Shown one piece after another: positions 16,423 through 23,990 of a stretch of 64,000 nucleotides of DNA (position 1 is the first letter of the stretch; each line of letters starts with the position of its first letter). The stretch comes from RHLJ01 sp048058975 (GTDB taxonomy: Bacteria; Bacteroidota; Rhodothermia; Balneolales; Balneolaceae). The translations under genes were made by a program, and so were the position numbers. Location: assembly GCA_048058975.1 (NCBI GenBank), contig JBLLNP010000001.1, positions 124,001 through 188,000 of the forward strand, read 5' to 3'. Below the pieces are notes generated by a model that searched no databases, was not told the origin of the DNA, and worked only from the letters and a program-made list of their open reading frames with translations.

Positions 16423-17322
16423 TCAGTGAATTTGATCTTGATTTATTCTTGCGAGTTCTTTTTCAATATGTTTCTTTGAAATAATTAATTCAGAGAAAAT
16501 ATTTTTCCAGTCAATAGAATTTCTTTTGTTAGGGGAGTTTTTCAGCAGTTCTACAATTTCCCCCATCTCTTTGCTAGTTAAACAGCTTAGTCTACACCCA
16601 GATTTTTTGTAAAGCTGATCAGAACGGTTTGAAATTGATTTGCTAGAGTCATTGAAGTGACCTGAGATAACAAGAAAACTGAAAATTTTTCCTAAGTAAG
16701 CAGAATATCTCAAATCAAAATCTTCAATATAGGAAGCAAAACGATCTATATCATCAGCTTGGAACTCGAATCCTTTAGAATACGATTTACTGTCAAATAA
16801 AATTGGAAGTTTGTTGCCAAGTACTAATCCATCTGGCAATTTCTGAAAAAGCCTATCTTTCCCATAGTGCCTAGTAGGTGAAAACATCGAAAATTGTAAA
16901 CATTCACTAGAATAAATTTCTAATAAGTCATCTGGTTCTCCCGATAAACCTGAAGGTAAACTATTATGGCCTAGTTGATCTAGTATCTCCGGAAGATTAG
17001 AAACTAGAATTAACCCAGTATTTACTATACCACCAAAAAGATTAAAAAAAGCTTCAGTAGTAAAATTATGACATAGTTCGGATTGAACATTATCATTAAT
17101 GAATACAGGAGTAGATTTATATAATCTACTACTTGTTATAAGTGTGGCGATTGATGAATTAGCTTGTGAGTCATCTGAGAATAGTAAGCTGTATCTAACT
17201 TGAGCTCCTAGCCTATCAAATTTATAAGCACTGATGATTGTATTACCAAAAGAAACTCGCTCAACTTTGTGTATGTGAAAGCCATTTGTTAAAAGCGTAG
17301 TAATAGTACCTTCAAGTGACAT
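16423..17322 (-). CDS. PD-(D/E)XK nuclease-like protein, first gene of Qat-like operon
   Basis: The 299-residue protein has a restriction-endonuclease-like signature in its C-terminal half: LPDGLVL (D164), followed 13 residues later by ILFDSKSY (D177, K179), then an Asp/Arg-rich helix DIDRFASYIEDF. This is the D...(D/E)XK arrangement of PD-(D/E)XK nucleases. The N-terminal half (about 1-150) is an alpha/beta region I cannot place. It opens the operon with the MGTS protein and the QueC-like enzyme, where known Qat systems have an ATPase (QatA). There is no Walker A motif. I infer that it is the DNA-cutting effector of an antiphage system. Confidence 0.7.
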   Translation of the reverse strand: MSLEGTITTLLTNGFHIHKVERVSFGNTIISAYKFDRLGAQVRYSLLFSDDSQANSSIATLITSSRLYKSTPVFINDNVQSELCHNFTTEAFFNLFGGIVNTGLILVSNLPEILDQLGHNSLPSGLSGEPDDLLEIYSSECLQFSMFSPTRHYGKDRLFQKLPDGLVLGNKLPILFDSKSYSKGFEFQADDIDRFASYIEDFDLRYSAYLGKIFSFLVISGHFNDSSKSISNRSDQLYKKSGCRLSCLTSKEMGEIVELLKNSPNKRNSIDWKNIFSELIISKKHIEKELARINQDQIH

Positions 17323-17382
17323 ATTAAGTTTATTTCTATGTGCAATAGAAATAAACCTAATAAAACGACTCTTTAAATAAAA

Positions 17383-18579
17383 TTAATTATTTAGTCTAAT
17401 TAATCCTTTCTTAAACCGACTCATGGCTTCCTCCAAATCAGAAATACCTGCTGCGTAGCTCATTCGGAGGCCGTCCGGTTCTCCAAATGCATCTCCCGGA
17501 ACACAGGCCAGGCCGAATTCATCAAGAAGATACAGGCATAAATCGGTAGAAGTTTCGATTACGGAACCATCGGGTTTTTTGGTGCCGAGGTACGAAGAAA
17601 TATCAGGGAATACATAGAATGCGCCACCCGGGGTAAAGCAGTTTACTCCATCAATCTCATTCAGAGATTTCACCATAAAGTCCCGGCGCTTTTTAAATTC
17701 TTCACGCATTGCGTGTACTTCAGTAAGATCGTTAGTGTAAGCCGCAAGTCCGGCTGCTTGCGAAATAGTACTTGGAGCCGAAGTCTCCTGACTCTGAATT
17801 TTAGAAACGGCTTTTACTACATCAGAATTAGCGGCAAGGTAGCCCAGTCTCCAGCCGGTCATCGCAAAACCCTTGGAGAATCCATTAACTACCATAACAC
17901 GGTCTTTCAGATCGGGAGCCGCGTTTAAAATACTTATGTGTTCACCTTCAAACACGATGTACTCATAAATCTCATCTGAAAGAACCATCACATCCGGATA
18001 TTTTCGGAGTACTTCAGCAAGTCCTTCCAGGTCTTCTTTACTGTAGCAGGAGCCGGTTGGGTTAGAAGGAGAGCAGAGAATTAATACGCGGGTTTTGTCT
18101 GTGATTGCTTCTTCAAGTTGGTCAGGTGTAAGACGAAAATTGTTGTCAAAAGATGTTCTCACAATTACTGAAGTTCCTTCAGCTAACCGAACCATTTCAG
18201 GGTACGAAACCCAATAAGGAGCGGGAATGATCACTTCATCACCTTTATTTACGGTAGCGAGAATAGCAAAACCAACGGACTGCTTCGCCCCATTTGAGCA
18301 AACAATTTGCGAAGGATCGTAATCAAGGCCGTTATCCCTTTTCAATTTAGCAACTATAGCTTCTCGTAATTCCGGAGTTCCGGGATTCATTGTATAGCCG
18401 TGCTGGCCTTCATTAATCGCCTGTATAGCCGCGTCACAAATATACTTCGGGGTTTTAAAATCGGGTTCTCCTGCACTGAGAGATACAATAGATTTACCTT
18501 CCCGTTTTAGTTCTTTGGCTCGTCCGGTAATTTTTAAAGTTGCGGAAGATTGTAGGTTTTGCGCGCGTTGAGAGATCAT
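17383..18579 (-). CDS. Pyridoxal-phosphate aspartate aminotransferase (class I)
   Basis: The 398-residue enzyme is a class I (subgroup Ib) aminotransferase that moves the amino group between aspartate and 2-oxoglutarate. Conserved parts are SAGEPDF (36-41), PSNPTG (171-176), SDEIYEY (201-207), and the PLP-binding Lys236 in SKGFAMTGWRLGY. The length is typical. Some members also act as prephenate or other aminotransferases. It lies upstream of the defence-like operon on the same strand with a 60-bp gap, so the operon may be partly read through from here. Confidence 0.9.
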   Translation of the reverse strand: MISQRAQNLQSSATLKITGRAKELKREGKSIVSLSAGEPDFKTPKYICDAAIQAINEGQHGYTMNPGTPELREAIVAKLKRDNGLDYDPSQIVCSNGAKQSVGFAILATVNKGDEVIIPAPYWVSYPEMVRLAEGTSVIVRTSFDNNFRLTPDQLEEAITDKTRVLILCSPSNPTGSCYSKEDLEGLAEVLRKYPDVMVLSDEIYEYIVFEGEHISILNAAPDLKDRVMVVNGFSKGFAMTGWRLGYLAANSDVVKAVSKIQSQETSAPSTISQAAGLAAYTNDLTEVHAMREEFKKRRDFMVKSLNEIDGVNCFTPGGAFYVFPDISSYLGTKKPDGSVIETSTDLCLYLLDEFGLACVPGDAFGEPDGLRMSYAAGISDLEEAMSRFKKGLIRLNN

Positions 18580-18657
18580 TGGGTGGGTGTGAGAAGTTTG
18601 ATTTTGAGTGAATCGGAAAATAGAGAAAACAAATAATAGTAGTTATAACAGATGAAG

Positions 18658-19503
18658 CTATATTTCTTCTTTTAAGAAAACGTAGTTAAAAGTTTTATAA
18701 GAGCTATCAGTTTTAGAAATGCTTCCATTAAAGCACATAAAGTGTATCTGATAATTAAGGCTAGTTAGAAAATCAATTATTTGGCCTTTGGTATGGGGAG
18801 TACGTTTCAGAATTTTTTCATCAATCTCAATGAGAAGTATTGGATGAAATTTTTGAAGAACTTTTTTCATACCCAATAATGCCAGGTATTCGGCTCCCTC
18901 TACATCTATTTTAATCAGACTTATTTCCTTGATATTTTCTTTTTCAACAAAAGAATCAAGCGTAATAGATTCTACTTTTTCAGAATATGTTGATACATCG
19001 TTAAAAAGAGATACTGTTCCTGTATTATTCTTTGATGAGTCAAAAAAAATTTCCAGTGACCCAGATTTATTACTTAGTGCCTTTTTATAGGCAGATATAT
19101 TTGAAAGATTATTTAGAGAGATGTTCTCCTTAAGCAAATCATAGTTTTTTTTAAAAGGCTCAAAACTAAATACCTTTCCTTTTTGCTCTACAAATTTACT
19201 TGCACTCAATGTGTGTAGCCCAATGTTTGCACCCACATCAATAAAAACATCTCCGACATTTAAGTTATTCTTTAAAAAGAGAATTTCAGCTTTTTCATAA
19301 TGACCTGTAAAGTATAGATTCCGTGGAATCCAATCTTCTATCTCAAGATTCATAGTAATATCGTTTTCCAAGCGAACTTTTTTTTGAACACCCCTCGTTA
19401 ATTTCAGAGGGGTTATAATCATCCTGTTAATACCGTGAAACTTTTTTCTGATTAAATTAAAATTGAAAAAGAGCCTTAGAATTCCTGATAAAAACGATTT
19501 CAT
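18658..19503 (-). CDS. FkbM-family SAM-dependent methyltransferase
   Basis: The 281-residue protein has the SAM-binding motif DVGANIGLHTL at about 88-98, the acidic SFEPF loop, and the KIDVEGAEY motif near 205 that marks FkbM methyltransferases. These usually O-methylate sugars or other small groups in glycans and natural products. The N-terminus is basic and hydrophobic (LSGILRLFFNFNLIRKK) but not a clear signal. The gene is A+T-rich compared with coaD and aspC on each side, which suggests transfer. It starts 4 bases after the coaD stop. Substrate is unknown. Confidence 0.82.
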   Translation of the reverse strand: MKSFLSGILRLFFNFNLIRKKFHGINRMIITPLKLTRGVQKKVRLENDITMNLEIEDWIPRNLYFTGHYEKAEILFLKNNLNVGDVFIDVGANIGLHTLSASKFVEQKGKVFSFEPFKKNYDLLKENISLNNLSNISAYKKALSNKSGSLEIFFDSSKNNTGTVSLFNDVSTYSEKVESITLDSFVEKENIKEISLIKIDVEGAEYLALLGMKKVLQKFHPILLIEIDEKILKRTPHTKGQIIDFLTSLNYQIHFMCFNGSISKTDSSYKTFNYVFLKEEI

Positions 19504-19507
19504 GTTC

Positions 19508-20002
19508 TTAGCTTTTCCTAAATTTATTTTGAAGCGCCTTAGCTACATTTTCCGGAACAAAAGAGGAGAGATCACCACCCCAATATGCAATTTCTTTTAC
19601 AAGAGAGGCTGAGATAAAGGTGAACTCTTCGTCGGGCATAAGGAATACGGTGTCAACATCAGGGGCAAGCCGTTTGTTGGTAAGTGCCATTCTGAATTCA
19701 TATTCGAAGTCGGAAATCTGGCGAACGCCCCGAATCAGCGTATCCGCTTTTAGTTTTTGGGCGTGATTAACCAACAGCCCGGTAAATTTGTTAACAGTAA
19801 TATTCTTGGCCCAGGGTTTGCCTTCTAGGCATTCGTGAATTAGCGCGAGCCGTTCTTCGCCTGTAAAAACCGCACTTTTTTCTTTGTTCACCGCAACAGT
19901 CACAATCACTTTATCAAACAGATTTGTTGCGCGCTCGAGAATATCGAGGTGACCGAAAGTAATAGGATCAAACGATCCGGGATATAAAGCGACGTGTTTC
20001 AT
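19508..20002 (-). CDS. coaD: Phosphopantetheine adenylyltransferase
   Basis: CoaD transfers AMP from ATP to 4'-phosphopantetheine, the fourth step of coenzyme A synthesis. The 164-residue protein begins ALYPGSFDPITFGHLDI with the TxGH-type nucleotidyltransferase motif, and has RGVRQISDFEYE and the ISASLVKE motif near 130. The length is standard. It is 11 bases after rsmD on the same strand; coaD and rsmD are neighbours in many bacteria. Confidence 0.95.
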   Translation of the reverse strand: MKHVALYPGSFDPITFGHLDILERATNLFDKVIVTVAVNKEKSAVFTGEERLALIHECLEGKPWAKNITVNKFTGLLVNHAQKLKADTLIRGVRQISDFEYEFRMALTNKRLAPDVDTVFLMPDEEFTFISASLVKEIAYWGGDLSSFVPENVAKALQNKFRKS

Positions 20003-20013
20003 GGGTTATTGAT

Positions 20014-20568
20014 TTATTTGGAATCTACCGGATGCTTTTCAAAAATACTAACGGTGGTTCGACCATAAGCTTTACTGAAAAAAAAGTGGGGGTGGTCTTT
20101 ATACTTATGATATTTATCATGCTCCAGGATAAACCAACCATCGTCTTTAAGCCAGTTTCCTTCAAGGATTGAAGCGATCATGTCTTCCATCCATTCATAG
20201 TTATAAGGAGGATCACAAAAAATAAAATCGTAAGGAACGGCCATTCCCTCTAGATACTGGCGAACATCAGCTACCGTTGTTCTGATTTGCGCTTCAATGC
20301 CAAAACCCGCGGCAGTCTTTTCAATATGCTGTACATTTTTTGGGTCGATCTCAACAAATGTTACATTTTTAGCTCCACGAGAAATAGCTTCAAATCCAAG
20401 ATTTCCGGAGCCACCAAATAAATCCAGAATTACAGAGCCCTCAAGGTATTTATAAACCTCAATCTTATTGAAGATACTTTCTTTGGTTCGATCGGTAGTT
20501 GGGCGTACGTCCAGACCTTTTGGAATCTCGAAGCGGCGGCCTTTAAGTTTTCCGGTGATTATTCTCAT
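20014..20568 (-). CDS. rsmD: 16S rRNA (guanine966-N2)-methyltransferase
   Basis: RsmD methylates G966 of 16S rRNA. The 184-residue product has the N-terminal GKLKGRRFEIPKGLDVRPTTDR segment, the SAM motif LDLFGGSGNLGFEA, and the catalytic FCDPPY motif near 137. It sits directly upstream of coaD, the usual order. An 84-bp gap upstream contains a 16-bp perfect hairpin. Confidence 0.93.
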   Translation of the reverse strand: MRIITGKLKGRRFEIPKGLDVRPTTDRTKESIFNKIEVYKYLEGSVILDLFGGSGNLGFEAISRGAKNVTFVEIDPKNVQHIEKTAAGFGIEAQIRTTVADVRQYLEGMAVPYDFIFCDPPYNYEWMEDMIASILEGNWLKDDGWFILEHDKYHKYKDHPHFFFSKAYGRTTVSIFEKHPVDSK

Positions 20569-20586
20569 TTGAGAATTAAAGATTAT

Positions 20587-20636
20587 GGATTATGAATTTT
20601 GAGTTAGGATACGAAATAATTCAAAATTCATAATCC
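20587..20636. repeat. Long A+T-rich perfect hairpin upstream of rsmD
   Basis: GGATTATGAATTTTGA (20587-20602) and TCAAAATTCATAATCC (20621-20636) are perfect 16-bp inverted copies with an 18-base loop. There is no T tract, so it is not a standard terminator. Two similar A+T-rich hairpins occur at 46536-46602 and 48271-48334. Confidence 0.75.
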
Positions 20637-20652
20637 GGCATTCAAAATTAAA

Positions 20653-21513
20653 TTAGAAGTCCAGAGAAAGTAAAATAGCCGGAAAAGCAGCCGCCAGATC
20701 AAATCCATACGTTTGCTCTTCCGCAAATACACCTACTTCTCCTAAAGAGTTCAGGTTTACAATTTTGGATGATTTATCCCAGAATCCTGTAAGTGCGTGT
20801 TCAACCTCATGGTTTTCATGTCCAAATAAATAAATATGTTCATGAAGCCCTTTCATCCAGGTAGAATGAGTGGCCTGTTGCAGCCAGTGGTAGGGCAGGT
20901 CTTCCACCTGATCAAATTTGATATAGGTTGAAGCTCTGAATTTCCCAAGTACATACGAAGTGATGGAAACCACATTCTTGTGGCAGCCTACCATCATAAA
21001 AGAACCTCCAGGTTTATTAAATGAGGACCATTTAGAGGCAATTTCGAAGTCGCTTAAAAACTCAGTAGTAGATATTTTCTCAGTAAGTTCATCAAAACCC
21101 TGCATAAGATTGCGGCGACGAATGCTCAGGAACTTATATTGCGATTTACTAACAGTATGCCATGTAGGTTCTATATCCTGCCGATCGATCCCTTTCATTA
21201 TGATGGAAAGATGGTCTTCCCGTTCGTCGGCGTTGTCATAGACTACTTTCGGAAGGGCGGTCCAGCATTCATGTGCAGGATTGGTTAGTGCCCGAACTGA
21301 ATGGATATTATGCTGTTCGCGCAGGTTTTCGAAAGTAGCTTTTACATGCGGAAACTGTTCCGGGTGCCGGGAGGTAATTGCCTCGATCACATTAAAGTTG
21401 AAATCAAAGCAACCGATATGCAACAGGTGTCGGTCGTTTTTAGGATCGTTTATCGCATAAAAAAGCCGATCAGAAAAAAAACAGACACCTAAATTTGCAG
21501 GGGCTTCATCCAT
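20653..21513 (-). CDS. DUF3822 family protein
   Basis: This 286-residue protein fits the DUF3822 family of Bacteroidota: an early CFFSDRLFYAI segment and an actin/hexokinase-like layout with two related halves (the second around GGSFMMVGCHKNVVSITSYVLGKF). Its function is unknown, but the family is usually encoded next to rsmD and coaD, as here. Its start overlaps the stop of the upstream pseudopilin-like gene by one base. Confidence 0.72.
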   Translation of the reverse strand: MDEAPANLGVCFFSDRLFYAINDPKNDRHLLHIGCFDFNFNVIEAITSRHPEQFPHVKATFENLREQHNIHSVRALTNPAHECWTALPKVVYDNADEREDHLSIIMKGIDRQDIEPTWHTVSKSQYKFLSIRRRNLMQGFDELTEKISTTEFLSDFEIASKWSSFNKPGGSFMMVGCHKNVVSITSYVLGKFRASTYIKFDQVEDLPYHWLQQATHSTWMKGLHEHIYLFGHENHEVEHALTGFWDKSSKIVNLNSLGEVGVFAEEQTYGFDLAAAFPAILLSLDF

Positions 21514-21986
21514 TAATTCCAGTTGGGTGCATTACGCATAGTGGTTCTGGATAAACTTCCGATAGCGTCATCAGAATCAGGGTCTTCCAGTAAGTATAAT
21601 GGAGGACGAGTAGAATCATTTAATGTATAGGTAAATCGTTGTCCCGATCTTGGAGCAATAATCATGCTTTCCGGAGAATAAGTAAGTGGAGCAAGTTGAC
21701 GGAACAAAGTATCGCCCATAGCTACCATTAATGAATCTGTTTGCAGGTAACTAACCACACTATCAAGTCCGCCTTGGGTTGGAGGAAAGTGACCATATCG
21801 TGCTTCATATTGCACTAAGGCGTCTTTAAGTGTGAGCATGCGGTTTCGAACCCGCTCAGTTTCTGCCTTTCGTTCTTCAACCACTTTGTACGGAGTTACA
21901 ATAGAATCATATAACCACCAGGAAAGTGCAATGATAATTATCCCCAGTACGATGCTTAAAATCTTGTTACGAGTATCGATATTCAT
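21513..21986 (-). CDS. Single-pass membrane protein with GspG-like periplasmic domain
   Basis: The 157-residue protein has one N-terminal membrane helix (about 8-27) without the prepilin-peptidase motif. It then has a helix and turn, LTLKDALVQYEARYGHFPPTQGGLDSVVSY, that closely follows the C-terminal part of type II secretion major pseudopilin GspG (aLe.Y....G.yPtt.qGL..L). No other type II secretion gene is nearby. It is co-transcribed with DUF3822, rsmD and coaD. Its function is unknown; it may be a membrane protein that has taken over the pseudopilin fold. Confidence 0.65.
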   Translation of the reverse strand: MNIDTRNKILSIVLGIIIIALSWWLYDSIVTPYKVVEERKAETERVRNRMLTLKDALVQYEARYGHFPPTQGGLDSVVSYLQTDSLMVAMGDTLFRQLAPLTYSPESMIIAPRSGQRFTYTLNDSTRPPLYLLEDPDSDDAIGSLSRTTMRNAPNWN

Positions 21987-22155
21987 GTGAAAAGCAGATA
22001 TTAGTTAGTATGTTTTGCCTTTAAAAACGAATGCAGAAAATACATTCACCCCTATATAGATGCAACCTGTACAACAGATCAAATATTACACAACAATAAT
22101 TTAACTTATACAGCTTCTTTACAATGGAAGTATATCATTTAAAAAAACGACTGTT

Positions 22156-23478
22156 TTGAATAAACAGGTTCTACGGCTGGCAATACCTAATATAATAAGC
22201 AATTTGTCGGTTCCTTTACTCGGAGCGGTTGACACTGCGGTTGTAGGGCATCTCGACCATGTGTACTACCTGGGAGCCATTGCGGTAGGGAGTATTATTT
22301 TTGATTTTATTTTTTGGGGATTCGGATTTCTGAGAATGGGTACCACTGGTCTGGTAGCTCAGGCATTCGGTGCAGATAATGAACGTGAGACCCGGATTAT
22401 TTTGATCAGAGTATTAGCTGTGGCGGGAATTGCAAGCGTGCTGATTCTTTTGCTACAGTATCCTCTCATCGAACTTTCTTTATTGATTGTAAACGCCAGC
22501 CCTGAAGTGGAAGAATATACCAGGCTCTACTACAACATTAGAATTTTCTCGGCTCCTGCTACTCTCGTACTATTTGGAATCAACGGCTGGTTTCTTGGAA
22601 TGCAGAATTCTACCTACCCGATGTTGGTGACCATTCTGTTAAACCTGTTCAATGTTGGGTTAAACCTTCTGTTCGTTTTGTATTACGGAATGACTGTGGA
22701 TGGTGTAGCACTGGGAAGTTTGATAGCAAGCTATCTTGGAGTAGTGTTTGCATTGATTCTGTATAAAAAGAAATACTCAGGAATTAAACTGAAAGTAGAT
22801 GTTCAGGAAGTTTTGAATCCTGTAGAATTGAAAAAATTCTTTTCTGTGAACAGAGATATCTTCATACGCACACTTTGCCTCATTTTTTCCTATGCATTCT
22901 TTGTCGCGAAATCAGCAGAATCCGGGGATATAGTACTTGCAGCCAATACAATATTGCTCCAGCTTTGGTATATAAGTGCCTATGGAATTGATGGATTTGC
23001 TTTCGCTGCAGAAAGCTTGGTGGGAAAATTCAAAGGTGCAAAAAACGTCGAAAAATTAAAGGAATCACTAAAACTGAATATGGGATGGGGACTTGGACTT
23101 GGCGTAGCTTCAAGTTTGGTTTACCCGTTTTTTGGTGACAACATCATTACCCTATTTACAGACAAAACGGACGTATTAGAAGCTGGGTTAGTTGTGCTAA
23201 TCTGGACTATTTTCGCGCCTGTTATTAATAGCATTTGTTTTATCTGGGATGGAGTTTACATCGGGGCTACGGCTACATCTGCCATGCGAAACTCCATGCT
23301 GATTGCTACAATCTTGTTTTTTGTACCGGTCTATTATTTCGCGGAGCCTTATGTAGGAGTCCATGCCTTATGGCTTTCGATGGCGACTTTTATGATTATC
23401 CGTGGAATTACGTTGTCTTTTTGGGCTCGAAACCAGATTTTTAAACCACTATTAACTCAAGCCACAAAATACTCATGA
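22156..23478 (+). CDS. MATE-family efflux transporter
   Basis: This 440-residue protein has about twelve membrane helices in the MATE arrangement. The first helix carries PNIISNLSVPLLGAVDTAVVG and the next the GSIIFDFIFWGFGFLRMGTTG motif of the DinF-like branch. MATE proteins export drugs or metabolites using Na+ or H+. The start is a TTG at 22156, since no ATG lies nearer to the conserved N-terminus. The last 4 bases overlap the start of the phosphatase gene. Confidence 0.9.
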   Translation: MNKQVLRLAIPNIISNLSVPLLGAVDTAVVGHLDHVYYLGAIAVGSIIFDFIFWGFGFLRMGTTGLVAQAFGADNERETRIILIRVLAVAGIASVLILLLQYPLIELSLLIVNASPEVEEYTRLYYNIRIFSAPATLVLFGINGWFLGMQNSTYPMLVTILLNLFNVGLNLLFVLYYGMTVDGVALGSLIASYLGVVFALILYKKKYSGIKLKVDVQEVLNPVELKKFFSVNRDIFIRTLCLIFSYAFFVAKSAESGDIVLAANTILLQLWYISAYGIDGFAFAAESLVGKFKGAKNVEKLKESLKLNMGWGLGLGVASSLVYPFFGDNIITLFTDKTDVLEAGLVVLIWTIFAPVINSICFIWDGVYIGATATSAMRNSMLIATILFFVPVYYFAEPYVGVHALWLSMATFMIIRGITLSFWARNQIFKPLLTQATKYS

Positions 23479-23990
23479 AGTTTATATTACTTCTTCGACA
23501 TGCCAAATCCAGTTGGAGTGATCCGGTCCTTGATGATTATGATCGTCCCTTGGCAGGCCGTGGACTAAAAGATGCCCCCAGAATGGGGAAATACTTAAAG
23601 ATGGTGGGTTATCGCCCGGATTACATTGTTTCTTCTCCTGCACAAAGAGCTATGCAAACAGCAACGCTTTGTGCTAAAGCAATGAAGAAGGATGAAGGCA
23701 TCATTGAATGGAAGGAGAGCTTGTATTTTGAATCAGCCGGTAAATACGTTGACGCTATTCAAAAAACCCCGGAAGAAGCAGAGATCATGATGTTGGTAGG
23801 ACACAATCCCCTGATGGAATCGACAGCAACGATACTAAGCGGAGGGAGGGAGAGTACTGCTTTCAGGATTCCTACAGCAGGCTTGGTTTGCCTTGAAAGT
23901 TATTCAGTAAGGTGGCAGGATATAAAACCCGGAACCTGCCAGGTGAAATGGATGATGATTCCTAAAGTACTTAAAGATATCGTGGATTAG
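23475..23990 (+). CDS. SixA-like histidine phosphatase
   Basis: The 171-residue protein starts with the RHG motif LLRHAKSSWSDP (catalytic His) and has SSPAQRAMQTA and VGHNPLMES (second His), placing it in the SixA branch of the histidine phosphatase superfamily. SixA removes phosphate from phosphohistidine proteins in E. coli; the target here is unknown. It is coupled to the MATE gene by an ATGA overlap and its 3' end overlaps that of the convergent gene by 4 bases. Confidence 0.86.
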   Translation: MKFILLLRHAKSSWSDPVLDDYDRPLAGRGLKDAPRMGKYLKMVGYRPDYIVSSPAQRAMQTATLCAKAMKKDEGIIEWKESLYFESAGKYVDAIQKTPEEAEIMMLVGHNPLMESTATILSGGRESTAFRIPTAGLVCLESYSVRWQDIKPGTCQVKWMMIPKVLKDIVD

